This document shows positions 43,058 to 51,690 of a DNA stretch of 64,000 nucleotides, one piece after another (position 1 is the stretch's first letter; each line of letters starts with the position of its first letter). The translations under genes and the position numbers were made by a program. The notes beneath the pieces are model-generated. The model ran no database searches and was not told the DNA's origin. It worked only from the letters and a program-made list of their open reading frames with translations. Origin of the DNA: Paenibacillus auburnensis (GTDB taxonomy: Bacteria > Bacillota > Bacilli > Paenibacillales > Paenibacillaceae); contig NZ_CAKMMG010000002.1 of the NCBI RefSeq assembly GCF_927798115.1, positions 62,001-126,000 of the forward strand, in the 5' to 3' direction.

Positions 43058-44851
43058 CTACTCTCCGTCCTCCTGCAGTAGCGGCAGCTCCAGAATAAAC
43101 GAGCTTCCAATTCCGAGATCACTCTCAACGGTAATCGTTCCCCGGTGCAGCTCCACCAGATGTTTTACAATGGACAGCCCGAGTCCCGTACCGCCGGAGC
43201 TTCTGGATCTGGCCTTATCTACCCGGTAGAACCGCTCAAAGATGCGTGGAAGGTCTTTGCGCGGGATTCCCATTCCCGTATCGCTGACCGTAAAGACGAC
43301 GGTCTCTGTCCCGTCCGCCTTCTGTTTATTTACTGCCGTTACTTTGACGCTGCCTCCGTCATGCGTGTAATTAATGGCATTGGAGAGCAGATTCATGAAG
43401 ATCTGGCGTAGCTTATCCTCGTCCCCTTCGATGAAGAGTTCGTTTGGCACATTGGTGCTGAGACTGATCTTTTTCTTCTCTGCCACTTTACTGAGCGTCC
43501 CCAGTATGGAATCAAAGAATTCGATTAAATGCACCGGCGAGCATTCCAGCTGCACACGCTTGGATTCGATTTTGGACAGCTCCAGAATGTCCCCGATCAG
43601 GCGGTTCAGCCGCTCATTCTCATCATAAATAATCTGCAAAAATGAACGGGCGGTCTTCTCATCGGTCACACCTCCGCCAAGCAGCGTTTCGGCAAACCCT
43701 TTTACTGCAGCCACCGGTGTCTTGAGTTCATGCGACACATTGGCGACGAACTCGCTGCGCATCTTCTCCAACCGGCGGATTTCCGTTACCTCCTGCAGGA
43801 GGAACAGCATACCCCGGTAAGAGCCGTCCTGTACCATCGGCACACCGTCAAGCCGGACGATCCGCTCAGCAGGGGTATAAATGCTCCGCTCTTCATGGAT
43901 CGGCTCATTGCGCTCTACACCTTCTTCAATCAGCCGGGCCAGCTCATAATGATGCTTCAGCTCTTTGTAGGAATGCCCGGCCATCTCGCTGTTCTTCACA
44001 TCGAGCATCCGTTCGGAGGCCTTGTTGAGCAGGGCAAACTCCCCTTCCGCGTTGATCATGACAATGCCGCCGGTCATATTATCCAATACGCTTTGCAGCA
44101 GATCTTCATTATCACGGATCGTCTTAAGCTGCGCCTGCAGGCTGTCCGCCATTGCATTGATCGCTTTGGCCAGCTGTCCGACTTCATCCCTGCGCTGTAT
44201 CGGAACTCTGGCATCATAGTCCAAATCGGTAATGCGCCGGGCGACTCTTGTAATCTGCTCCAGCGGCGAAGTCATGCTGGACGCCACTTTATAGCTCACA
44301 AAGGTAGCCGCCACAAACAGCAGCACCAGTCCGCCGGCCATAATCATCCACGCCCGGTTCAGCCCTTCTGTGACCGCATCAAGCCCCATGGAAAGGCGGA
44401 TATATCCGTCGAAGCCGTCCTCTGAGCGTACCGCTCCGGCCACATAGAGCATTTCACGGTCCAGCGTATCACTGTAACGGATGGCACGGCCAATGCCTTC
44501 TTTCGCCGCAATCACTTCTTCTTCACGTGTAGAGTGGTTGTCCATTTCCAGCGGATTTTTCTCCGAATCGCCGATGACCTTTCCCTCTCTGGTAATGAAG
44601 GTAATCCGGGAATTCGTCAGCTGGGAGATTAGTTTGGCTTGATCTGTGTAGTAGCTGACAGCATCAGCGCTGTTCATGTCGGTAAACTGCAAGGTGCCGG
44701 ATAATAATTTTATTTCCCGGGACATGTTTTCCTCCAGGGCAGTGATATGCGAGTCCTTGAACAGCTTAGCCATTGTAATGCCTGCACCGATCATAGAGAT
44801 CCCGATCAGGACCATCATGATTAGGGTGAGGCGGATGCGAAACGGTTTCAT
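43058..44851 (-). CDS. phoR: Sensor histidine kinase PhoR
   Basis: A 597-residue kinase starting at ATG 44851. It has transmembrane helices at about 7-30 and 168-188, flanking a ~135-residue extracytoplasmic PhoR-type domain. A HAMP segment follows (190-245), then a PAS domain (250-350: LDNMTGGIVMINAEGEFALLNKASERML). The phosphoacceptor H374 lies in FVANVSHELKTPVAAVKGFAETLLGGGV, a phrase typical of PhoR/PhoR-like kinases. HATPase boxes NAINYTHDGG, DTGMGIPRKDLPRIFERFY and GTGLGLSIVKHLV complete it. It controls PhoP in phosphate limitation. It lies upstream of phoP with a 189-base gap. Confidence 0.93.
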   Translation of the reverse strand: MKPFRIRLTLIMMVLIGISMIGAGITMAKLFKDSHITALEENMSREIKLLSGTLQFTDMNSADAVSYYTDQAKLISQLTNSRITFITREGKVIGDSEKNPLEMDNHSTREEEVIAAKEGIGRAIRYSDTLDREMLYVAGAVRSEDGFDGYIRLSMGLDAVTEGLNRAWMIMAGGLVLLFVAATFVSYKVASSMTSPLEQITRVARRITDLDYDARVPIQRRDEVGQLAKAINAMADSLQAQLKTIRDNEDLLQSVLDNMTGGIVMINAEGEFALLNKASERMLDVKNSEMAGHSYKELKHHYELARLIEEGVERNEPIHEERSIYTPAERIVRLDGVPMVQDGSYRGMLFLLQEVTEIRRLEKMRSEFVANVSHELKTPVAAVKGFAETLLGGGVTDEKTARSFLQIIYDENERLNRLIGDILELSKIESKRVQLECSPVHLIEFFDSILGTLSKVAEKKKISLSTNVPNELFIEGDEDKLRQIFMNLLSNAINYTHDGGSVKVTAVNKQKADGTETVVFTVSDTGMGIPRKDLPRIFERFYRVDKARSRSSGGTGLGLSIVKHLVELHRGTITVESDLGIGSSFILELPLLQEDGE

Positions 44852-44934
44852 ATAAAGTAGTCCTCTTTCTTATCGTTGTGTCCTTGAGAACATCCTAACT
44901 CCATTTCTGCGAAAATACCAGTTCCCGTGACAAT

Positions 44935-44951
44935 TATCAACGCAGTGTAAA
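44935..44951 (-). promoter_or_regulatory. Weak Pho-box-like pair upstream of phoR
   Basis: On the minus strand TTTACA-CTGCG-TTGATA, in the same 11-bp phase as the pstB box and with the identical TTTACACTGCGTT core. It lies about 85 bases upstream of phoR. Confidence 0.5.
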
Positions 44952-45091
44952 ATCTGCCCCGGACAGTGCCGGAGCGCTGTAGAAATCCCGTTAATAGAAC
45001 AAGACGCAACAAAATGATAAACTATGAGATAACACCTATCCATTCTTTTATAGCGGTTTCATAAAGACTAATTTTCTTGCGAGGGATAACG

Positions 45092-46108
45092 ATGAAAGTA
45101 ACCATTTCAGATGTAGCCAGAGCGGCAAATGTGGCAAAGTCCACCGTCTCCAAGGTGTTGAACGATTCTCCTAAAATATCAGCTGAAACCAAGCTCAGAG
45201 TCCGGGAAATCATGAAGCAGATGAATTATATCCCGAGCAGCATCGCTACCGGATTAGCCAGACAGAGCAGCCATACGGTCGGACTGCTGATCGACATGTC
45301 CAAAGAGAGTGAATTTTTGAATCAGTTCTTTTACAATATTATCGGCGGTATTGAGAGCGTGATCGGCCCCCTGGGTTATGAATTGACTCTCTGCAATATC
45401 CAGCACCATGCTGCGGAGGACCATTTTCTTAACCGGCTGGTGCTGAACCAGCGGGTGGACGGCATTATTGCTAATAATTCTGTGCTGACAGAAGAATTAT
45501 CGAGGGAGCTGGACCGGCTCCGCTTCCCGTACGTCTCGATCGGTGAAATGGAGCCGGCCGCCAGCTGGGTCGATTTCGACAATGAAGCCGGGGGACGAAT
45601 GCTGACCAGCCATCTGCTGGGGCAAGGTTACAGTAAACCCGCATTTATCGGTGGAGAGCGGAATGAGCGGATTTTCAGCCGCCGGTTAAGCGGCTACCTT
45701 CAGGCCTTGCAGCAGGCTGGCTGCATCGTCCGCCAGGACTGGATTGTAAACGGTCCTGCAGATGAACACGAAGGATACCGCGCGGCACTGAAGCTGTTCC
45801 AGCACGGAGAGCGCCCTGACTCTGTAGTATGTATGACGAATTATACGGCGTTTGGTGTATTGAAGGCGGCCCGGGAGCTGGGAATCGATGTTCCGCGGCA
45901 ACTGGGTGTCGCAGCTTTTGATGAATATCCTTTATCCCGTTATACGACTCCCCCGCTGACCTCGCTGAATATCGACACCTTCAAACTCGGGGTAACGTCC
46001 GGCCAGTGGCTGATGGATCATATCCAAGGCAGCTGTACGGCATCACGGCAGCTGCTTCTGGAACCGGAACTGATTCCGCGCGAGTCCACAGCCGGACTGC
46101 AGGGATAG
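45092..46108 (+). CDS. LacI-family transcriptional regulator
   Basis: A 338-residue regulator starting at ATG 45092 after GAGGG. Residues 1-50 form the LacI helix-turn-helix and hinge (TISDVARAANVAKSTVSKVLNDSPKISAETKLRVREIMKQMNYIPSSIA). The remainder is the periplasmic-binding-protein-like effector domain (HTVGLLIDM; VDGIIANNS; LGVAAFDEYPLSRYTTPPLTSLNID). It faces the amylase gene across a bidirectional terminator. A LacI-type palindrome overlaps the amylase transcription start (49279), so it is a likely maltose/maltodextrin regulator of MalR type. The effector is inferred. Confidence 0.92.
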   Translation: MKVTISDVARAANVAKSTVSKVLNDSPKISAETKLRVREIMKQMNYIPSSIATGLARQSSHTVGLLIDMSKESEFLNQFFYNIIGGIESVIGPLGYELTLCNIQHHAAEDHFLNRLVLNQRVDGIIANNSVLTEELSRELDRLRFPYVSIGEMEPAASWVDFDNEAGGRMLTSHLLGQGYSKPAFIGGERNERIFSRRLSGYLQALQQAGCIVRQDWIVNGPADEHEGYRAALKLFQHGERPDSVVCMTNYTAFGVLKAARELGIDVPRQLGVAAFDEYPLSRYTTPPLTSLNIDTFKLGVTSGQWLMDHIQGSCTASRQLLLEPELIPRESTAGLQG

Positions 46109-46147
46109 CAATCTTAATTTTTTCTCCTTATACACTCTTCAGTTTGC

Positions 46148-46191
46148 AAAATAAGGAGCGGCTCCCTATCGGGGGCCGCTCCTTATTTTTG
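46148..46191. terminator. Bidirectional terminator between the LacI and amylase genes
   Basis: AATAAGGAGCGGC pairs with GCCGCTCCTTATT, with A/T runs on both outer sides. Confidence 0.9.
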
Positions 46192-46226
46192 ATTGTATCT
46201 GCGAAGATATGAATATGCTCCAGATG

Positions 46227-49190
46227 TTATTGATCCTTCCAGCGCTGTACCGTCAGCGATACGGTCTGCGCCCCACCGGCAGGTGTCAGCGTCCGGTTCG
46301 CAATGTCTGCGCCGCTTGAACTTGTCTCCACCGAGGCCCAGCTTCCGCGCGTGACCTTATACTGCACTGCTGTTCCTGCCGGCAGGTTAAGCGTGATGGA
46401 ATAGACACCATCGCTGCCTTTGGTCAGCTGATAGGCGGGGTCCGCAGCATTCCAGCTGTTGAAGCTGCCGGTCAGATATACCGGCCCGGATGACGGGGTA
46501 GAGCTCGGAACAGTGACCTTAAAGGTAACGCTGTCCGGCTGCGGCACTCCGGCGGATAGGCTGCCGTTCACCAGACTCCATGTGCCGGCGGCAAAATGAT
46601 AATTGCTGCCGCTGTTGTTGTCCCAGGTGCCGCTGCCGTTATTGAAGGCTGCAGTCAGACCTGCAGCTGTGCCCAGCTGAATTGTAGCGGTTTTGTAGCC
46701 TGAATAGGAGGAAGTCTGCAGCTGTAATCCTGGTGATGTAGTCCATACACCGGATCCATCCAGGCTATAGTGCATATAGGAATTCGTATAGGCTGTATTC
46801 TTGTAATAAATGGTCACTGAATTGCCACCTGGAGTAGCCGTTGGTGTAGGCGTGATTGTCGGTGTCGCCGTCGGTGTTGCTGTTGGCGTAGGTGTAGGTG
46901 TAGCAGTCGGTGTTACTGTTGGTGTTGGTGTTGGTGTTGGTGTAGCTGTCGGTGTTGCCGTTGGCGTTACAGGTGCGCCTGCCTTAATGTTTCCGGTCGG
47001 CGTATAAGTCCAGGTGCCGGTACCGAACAGGTAATTGGTGCCGCCATTGCTGTCCCAGGTTCCGCTGCCGTTATTGAAGCAAGCCTCGAGCTGCGTGGCA
47101 GAGCCGATGTTAATCGTGATTTTGTTGTAGCCTGACACTTCGGATACCGGAATGGCTACGCCCGGCGCTGTCGTCCAGGTTCCCCCGGCAGGACGATAAT
47201 GGATATATGGCGTGGTATAGCCCTGCTTGTAATATATAGTCACACTATTACCGGCTGGTGTAGTGACTAACGCCGCTGCGCTGAATGCCGATAGATTGCC
47301 TGCGGCATCAATAGCTTTTACCGTGTAGCTGTAATTCGTTTGCGCGGAGAGGCCGTTATCGGTATATGAGGTAGTTGCAGAGGTACCCACCTTTACCCCG
47401 TTCCGGTAAATTTCATAGCCCGTTACTCCAACGTTGTCTGTGGACGCTGTCCAGCTGACCAGTGCACTGGAGGCATTTTGCACGGTTGCTGTTACGTTAC
47501 CCGGAACAGATGGAGCCACGGTGTCCGTTACCGGCTGTGTTTTAGAATAGATTTTGGCTGAATTGGCTCCTACAGATACAGTAATCTGTTTCCCCGTTGC
47601 GCCTCCTGATTGCACGGTTACTTGATCTGAGGTATTCAATTGATTAATTAGAACGGTTCCGACTGTTAGTGTGCTTTCGGTACGCAGCGGAATTGTAACC
47701 GTCTGCGTGCCGCTGGCTGCATTGCTGAATACAGAAATGACTTCCTGCCCAACATTGGTGCCGCTGTCGATCCGGCGTGAGAAGGCATACAGGTTCTGGG
47801 CAGACCACATTTCACGCTGAGTGCCGGTGCGAAGCGCCGGGTTATTTTTACGGATTTCATTCAGCTTGGCAATATGCTTGTAGGTGCTAGTGTTCTCATT
47901 AAAATAATTCTCCAGAACATTGCCGTTCGCATCCCGTTTCACCATCGACCAGCGGTTCCAGGTATCAGCGATCCCGCCTGTCATAATCTGGCCGTTGCCG
48001 TTCCCTTTATTCTGTTCGGTCCCCTGGAAGACTACCGGTGTTCCGCGGACCGTGAAGATGAAGGAGAGGGCGTTCTGCATTTTCTCAACACTGCCGCCGG
48101 CTTCCGTCAGGAAACGGTTGCGGTCATGATTATCGATAAAGGTAACCATATGATTCGCATTTCCGTTGTAATAGGAATCCTGAGCCAAAGTGCTCTTGAT
48201 ATTGGAGTCAAAAGACTGCCCGTAAGCGAAGCTGTTCAGCACGGAGAAGAACATTGGGAAATCAAGCATGCCCCACTCTTTATTCGTGCCCACCCAGCGG
48301 GAGACGAATTCAGCATTGCCGTCAAAATTCTCGCCGAAGGTATTCACACCGAGGAGATTCTGCAGCTCACCGATATCGGTCGGCTTGATCAGCTTGGCAG
48401 CATCTACACGCGCACCGTCTGCTCCCGTATAGTCAAACCAGGCTTTAATGGAGCTGAATACGGCCTGTTTGGCAGCTGGAACATCAAAGTCGATGTCATC
48501 CAGTCCGCCGAGATCGTGATTCTCCAGATAGTCCTGGGCCCACTGATCATATCTTCCGTCGGTCAGCGACCAGTTAATATCACCATTGTGATGATACCAG
48601 GCCGGGTTGTTAAACGGCGCTGCCGGCTGCATACCCGCTATATCATAAAAAGCCTGCGTCCCCAGCATATAGTCTCCGATATGGTTCGGCACCACATCAA
48701 TAATTACCTTAATGCCGAGTGCATGCGCGGAATCCACCAGTTCCTTCAGCTTCTCTTTGGTCCCGAAGTAGGGATTGGCGGCATTGGGGTCTTTGACGTT
48801 GTATCCGTGATAGGCGGTGTTTTTACCGGTGCCGTTGTTGTCGCGGTTAGTCATCTGCGGCTCTGCCACAGGGGAGATCCAAATTGCGGTATAACCCATA
48901 TTCGCAATATACGGGAGCTTATTGATAACCCCCTGCCAGTCCCCGCCCTTCATATAGCGGAAATCATCCTCCGAGGTCTCTCCGTAACGGATCGCGGCCC
49001 CGGTGGCATTATTGGAGGTATCCCCATCATTGAAACGGTCAACCATAATCTGATAAATCGTGTCGTTCTCAGTGACTGTGCCGATGCTGGCCGCATCTGC
49101 CTGTGAAGGTGCCAGTACAAATAAATTCGTCATTACGGACAGAACAATAGATGTGATTAGTACCGGAATAAGCCATCGGTTGCGTTTCAT
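46227..49190 (-). CDS. Secreted multidomain alpha-amylase (GH13) with FN3, two CBM25-like and a CBM20 domain
   Basis: A 987-residue secreted enzyme starting at ATG 49190 after GAGGGAG. It has a signal peptide at 1-34 (cleavage near ADAA) and a GH13 catalytic domain at about 40-550, with VVPNH (166-170), nucleophile D263 in GARVDAAK, acid/base E287 in FGENFD and D356 in FIDNHD. A FN3 domain (555-645), a CBM25-like module (648-738), a Pro/Thr linker of about 47 residues (741-787), a second CBM25-like module (790-882) and a C-terminal CBM20 starch-binding domain (886-985) follow. It degrades extracellular starch or glycogen. Expression is probably controlled at the palindrome overlapping its start site. 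Confidence 0.93.
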   Translation of the reverse strand: MKRNRWLIPVLITSIVLSVMTNLFVLAPSQADAASIGTVTENDTIYQIMVDRFNDGDTSNNATGAAIRYGETSEDDFRYMKGGDWQGVINKLPYIANMGYTAIWISPVAEPQMTNRDNNGTGKNTAYHGYNVKDPNAANPYFGTKEKLKELVDSAHALGIKVIIDVVPNHIGDYMLGTQAFYDIAGMQPAAPFNNPAWYHHNGDINWSLTDGRYDQWAQDYLENHDLGGLDDIDFDVPAAKQAVFSSIKAWFDYTGADGARVDAAKLIKPTDIGELQNLLGVNTFGENFDGNAEFVSRWVGTNKEWGMLDFPMFFSVLNSFAYGQSFDSNIKSTLAQDSYYNGNANHMVTFIDNHDRNRFLTEAGGSVEKMQNALSFIFTVRGTPVVFQGTEQNKGNGNGQIMTGGIADTWNRWSMVKRDANGNVLENYFNENTSTYKHIAKLNEIRKNNPALRTGTQREMWSAQNLYAFSRRIDSGTNVGQEVISVFSNAASGTQTVTIPLRTESTLTVGTVLINQLNTSDQVTVQSGGATGKQITVSVGANSAKIYSKTQPVTDTVAPSVPGNVTATVQNASSALVSWTASTDNVGVTGYEIYRNGVKVGTSATTSYTDNGLSAQTNYSYTVKAIDAAGNLSAFSAAALVTTPAGNSVTIYYKQGYTTPYIHYRPAGGTWTTAPGVAIPVSEVSGYNKITINIGSATQLEACFNNGSGTWDSNGGTNYLFGTGTWTYTPTGNIKAGAPVTPTATPTATPTPTPTPTVTPTATPTPTPTATPTATPTITPTPTATPGGNSVTIYYKNTAYTNSYMHYSLDGSGVWTTSPGLQLQTSSYSGYKTATIQLGTAAGLTAAFNNGSGTWDNNSGSNYHFAAGTWSLVNGSLSAGVPQPDSVTFKVTVPSSTPSSGPVYLTGSFNSWNAADPAYQLTKGSDGVYSITLNLPAGTAVQYKVTRGSWASVETSSSGADIANRTLTPAGGAQTVSLTVQRWKDQ

Positions 49191-49278
49191 TCCTCATCTC
49201 CCTCTCATCATAGAGCGCATTTGAACACCACTGCCTGTGAATTTACATCCATCACTTGCAAAACTGTGCTGCGGGCAA

Positions 49279-49292
49279 GGAAACCGGTTTCC
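49279..49292. promoter_or_regulatory. LacI-family/cre-like operator at the amylase promoter
   Basis: GGAAACCGGTTTCC is a perfect 14-bp palindrome. It starts 7 bases after the -10 and so overlaps +1. It fits a LacI-type operator and matches cre at 12 of 14 positions; the neighbouring LacI regulator or CcpA could bind. Confidence 0.7.
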
Positions 49293-49299
49293 CAAGTAA

Positions 49300-49329
49300 A
49301 AATTACCATGATCATGTATGCGCTGTCAA
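49300..49329 (-). promoter_or_regulatory. Promoter of the amylase gene
   Basis: On the minus strand TTGACA (49329-49324) is followed after 18 bases by an extended -10, TGgTAATTT. The -35 is perfect; the -10 is weak. Confidence 0.65.
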
Positions 49330-49343
49330 GCATAATTAATGTC

Positions 49344-49378
49344 AAAAAACCTTCTTTCCGGAATATGAAAGAAGGTTT
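49344..49378 (-). terminator. Terminator of the fumarase gene
   Basis: AAACCTTCTTTC pairs perfectly with GAAAGAAGGTTT around an 8-base loop and is followed by TTTTTT on the minus strand. It lies directly upstream of the amylase promoter. Confidence 0.9.
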
Positions 49379-49402
49379 CTGAATATTCGAATTCTGTTTT
49401 TG

Positions 49403-50962
49403 TTATTTAAATACCGGCTCACGGAACTGGGCCAGCTTGGCTGCTGAATCCTTCTCGACATCGGCATGGAGACTGTTGCCGTGTGCATCCATAGTTACGA
49501 TAGCCGCGAAGCCGTCCACCTGCAGATGCCACATCGCCTCTGGAATGCCGAACTCCATGAAGTCAACAGCGTTGACTTTCTTGATGCATTCCGCATAATA
49601 CTGCGCCGCACCGCCGATTGCGTTAAGGTATACACCGCCGTGCTCCTGCAGGGCCTGGAGAGTTTTGGGCCCCATTCCGCCCTTGCCGATTACGGCGCGG
49701 ATGCCGAACTTTTTGATAATCTCACCTTGGTATGGCTCCTCGCGGATACTGGTAGTCGGGCCTGCCGCCTTCACATGCCAGCCTTCATCATCCTTCAGCA
49801 TCACCGGCCCGCAGTGGTAGATCACTGCACCGTTCAGATCGACCGGGGCATCATGATCCATCAGGTACTTATGCAGCGCATCCCTTCCGGTATGCATCTC
49901 CCCGGAGAGGATGACCACATCGCCTACCCGCAGGCTGCGGATCTCTTCCTCACTGACCGGTGTAGTCAGGCGGACCTCGCGTGAACCAACAGCAGCATCG
50001 GCTGGCTCGGCAGCCGGCACAGATACAGCCGGGGCCGCTTCATCTACAGAGATGCCTGTACCGCTCTCGTAGAGCCATTCCTTAATATTTCCGGTTGCAG
50101 GCTCGACAAGGATCCCCTGGCGGCGGAATGCCCAGCAATTATAGGCCACGGATACGAAGAAGCTGGCCGGAAGCCGGTTCATCACGCCAATCTTGCAGCC
50201 TAACAGCGTCACTTCACCGCCGAAGCCCATCGTGCCGATCCCCAGCTTATTGGCATTCTCCATAATGTAATCTTCCAGCTTACGCAAATCTTCAACCGGA
50301 TTGACATCCTCGACCTTGCGGAACAGCTGCTTCTTTGCCAGTTCATAACCGGTTGTCCGGTCGCCGCCGATGCCTACACCAATAAAGCCGGCACTGCAGC
50401 CCTGACCCTGCGCCTGATACACTGCATGCAGAATACATTTACGGATGCCTTCAAGATCGCGTCCTGCTTTGCCCAGACCTTCAAGTTCTGCAGGCAGGCT
50501 GTACTGGATATTTTTGTTCTCGCAGCCTCCGCCTTTAAGAATAAGCCGGACGTCCACGTTTTCCTCTTCCCACTGTTCAAAATGAATCACCGGCGTCCCT
50601 GCACCGAGGTTATCTCCGCTGTTCTCACCGGTCAGCGAGTCGACTGAGTTAGGCCGCAGCTTCCCGTTCTTAGTAGCGCGGATAATCGCGCTGTGAATAT
50701 CCTTCTTCATCTCAATCTGGTTGACGCCTACAGGGGTATGAATGATAAAAGTCGGCATCCCCGTATCCTGACAGATCGGCGATACCTGAAGTTCGGCCAT
50801 GCCGATATTCTGTGCAATCGTGGTTAATGCAAGCCCCGAGCGGGTCGCCCGGTCTTCCAGTGCACGCCCCTTGGCAACGGCTCTGCGCACATCACCCGGC
50901 AGGTTTGTGGAGGTCTCTACGATCAGATTATAAATGCTTTCTTCAAAATTCTGCATCTTCAT
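49403..50962 (-). CDS. fumA: Class I (iron-sulfur) fumarate hydratase
   Basis: A 519-residue enzyme. ATG 50962 is chosen by the GAGAGG site 8 bases upstream; the frame extends further without one. The alpha-type part (1-280) has SPICQDTGMPTFIIHTPVG, GGGCENKNIQYSLP, QGQGCSAGFIGVGIGGDRTTGYELAKKQLFR and GFGGEVTLLGCKIGVMNRLPASFFVSVAYNCWA, with Cys residues for the [4Fe-4S] cluster. The beta-type part (from ~340) has VGDVVILSGEMHTGRDALHKYL and GMGPKTLQALQEHGGVYLNAIGGAAQY. It hydrates fumarate to malate in the TCA cycle. Single-polypeptide form; monocistronic. Confidence 0.95.
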   Translation of the reverse strand: MKMQNFEESIYNLIVETSTNLPGDVRRAVAKGRALEDRATRSGLALTTIAQNIGMAELQVSPICQDTGMPTFIIHTPVGVNQIEMKKDIHSAIIRATKNGKLRPNSVDSLTGENSGDNLGAGTPVIHFEQWEEENVDVRLILKGGGCENKNIQYSLPAELEGLGKAGRDLEGIRKCILHAVYQAQGQGCSAGFIGVGIGGDRTTGYELAKKQLFRKVEDVNPVEDLRKLEDYIMENANKLGIGTMGFGGEVTLLGCKIGVMNRLPASFFVSVAYNCWAFRRQGILVEPATGNIKEWLYESGTGISVDEAAPAVSVPAAEPADAAVGSREVRLTTPVSEEEIRSLRVGDVVILSGEMHTGRDALHKYLMDHDAPVDLNGAVIYHCGPVMLKDDEGWHVKAAGPTTSIREEPYQGEIIKKFGIRAVIGKGGMGPKTLQALQEHGGVYLNAIGGAAQYYAECIKKVNAVDFMEFGIPEAMWHLQVDGFAAIVTMDAHGNSLHADVEKDSAAKLAQFREPVFK

Positions 50963-51059
50963 TCCGGCTCCTCTCATCAGTTCCAGGTTGTCTAAAGTCT
51001 GATACAATTAGTTATTATCATATCACACTCAGCTCTGCATGAAAGGGGTTACTTAAAAA

Positions 51060-51665
51060 ATGAACTACCATTTTTCGGCCTATCTTTACCGCCTCCAGTA
51101 TATTCAGCGCTGGAGCCTCATGCGCAGCACCGCACCGGAGAACGTGGCGCAGCATTCGTTCCAGGTCGCCCTGCTGGCGCATATGCTCTGCTCCATCGGC
51201 AATGTCCACTTCGGCCGTTCGCTGAACGCCGACCGTGCTGCTACGATGGCGCTGTTTCACGACGCCAGCGAGGTATTTACCGGCGATATCGCCACACCGG
51301 TCAAGCATAACAATCCGCGGCTCTTATCCAGCTTCCGCGAGATGGAGCGGGCCGCCGCCGAGCGCCTGACGGCGATGATTCCGCCGGAGCTCGGCGCCAT
51401 CTATACACTGCTCCTGCAGCCGCAGGACAGCCCCGCCGGCTCAGAGGATGCCGGACTGCTTCGCTATGTGAAGGCTGCGGATGTGCTCGACGCCTACTTG
51501 AAATGCGTCTGGGAAACCGCTGCAGGCAACCGCGAGTTCGCTGCCGCCAAGGAGCAGACGCTTGCCAAGCTGACGGGACTCGCGCTGCCGGAGATAAAGT
51601 ATTTCCTTGTCCATATGGCGCCGGGCTTTGAGATGTCGCTCGATGAGCTGTCAGCGGAGAATTGA
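51060..51665 (+). CDS. yfbR: 5'-deoxynucleotidase YfbR-like HD-domain hydrolase
   Basis: A 201-residue HD-superfamily protein starting at ATG 51060. Metal and catalytic residues appear as H33 (NVAQHSFQVALLAHML), H68-D69 (ATMALFHDASEVFTGDIATPVKH) and a later VKAADVLDAYLKCVWE Asp. The APENVAQHS and DIATPVKHN phrases match YfbR. The enzyme removes phosphate from deoxyribonucleoside 5'-monophosphates and helps balance nucleotide pools. The ribosome binding site, AAAGGGG, lies 13 bases upstream, slightly long. It is convergent with thiH, whose stop is 25 bases away, with no clear terminator between. Confidence 0.9.
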   Translation: MNYHFSAYLYRLQYIQRWSLMRSTAPENVAQHSFQVALLAHMLCSIGNVHFGRSLNADRAATMALFHDASEVFTGDIATPVKHNNPRLLSSFREMERAAAERLTAMIPPELGAIYTLLLQPQDSPAGSEDAGLLRYVKAADVLDAYLKCVWETAAGNREFAAAKEQTLAKLTGLALPEIKYFLVHMAPGFEMSLDELSAEN

Positions 51666-51690
51666 AGTCGGCAGTAGCTTAAGCTTGATT

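Noticed and set aside
46810..47007. A Val/Gly-repeat peptide on the plus strand
   Set aside because: It is the antisense reading of the amylase Pro/Thr linker.
47874..49106. A 410-codon open frame antisense to the amylase
   Set aside because: It is opposite the conserved GH13 domain, with no ribosome binding site or family similarity.
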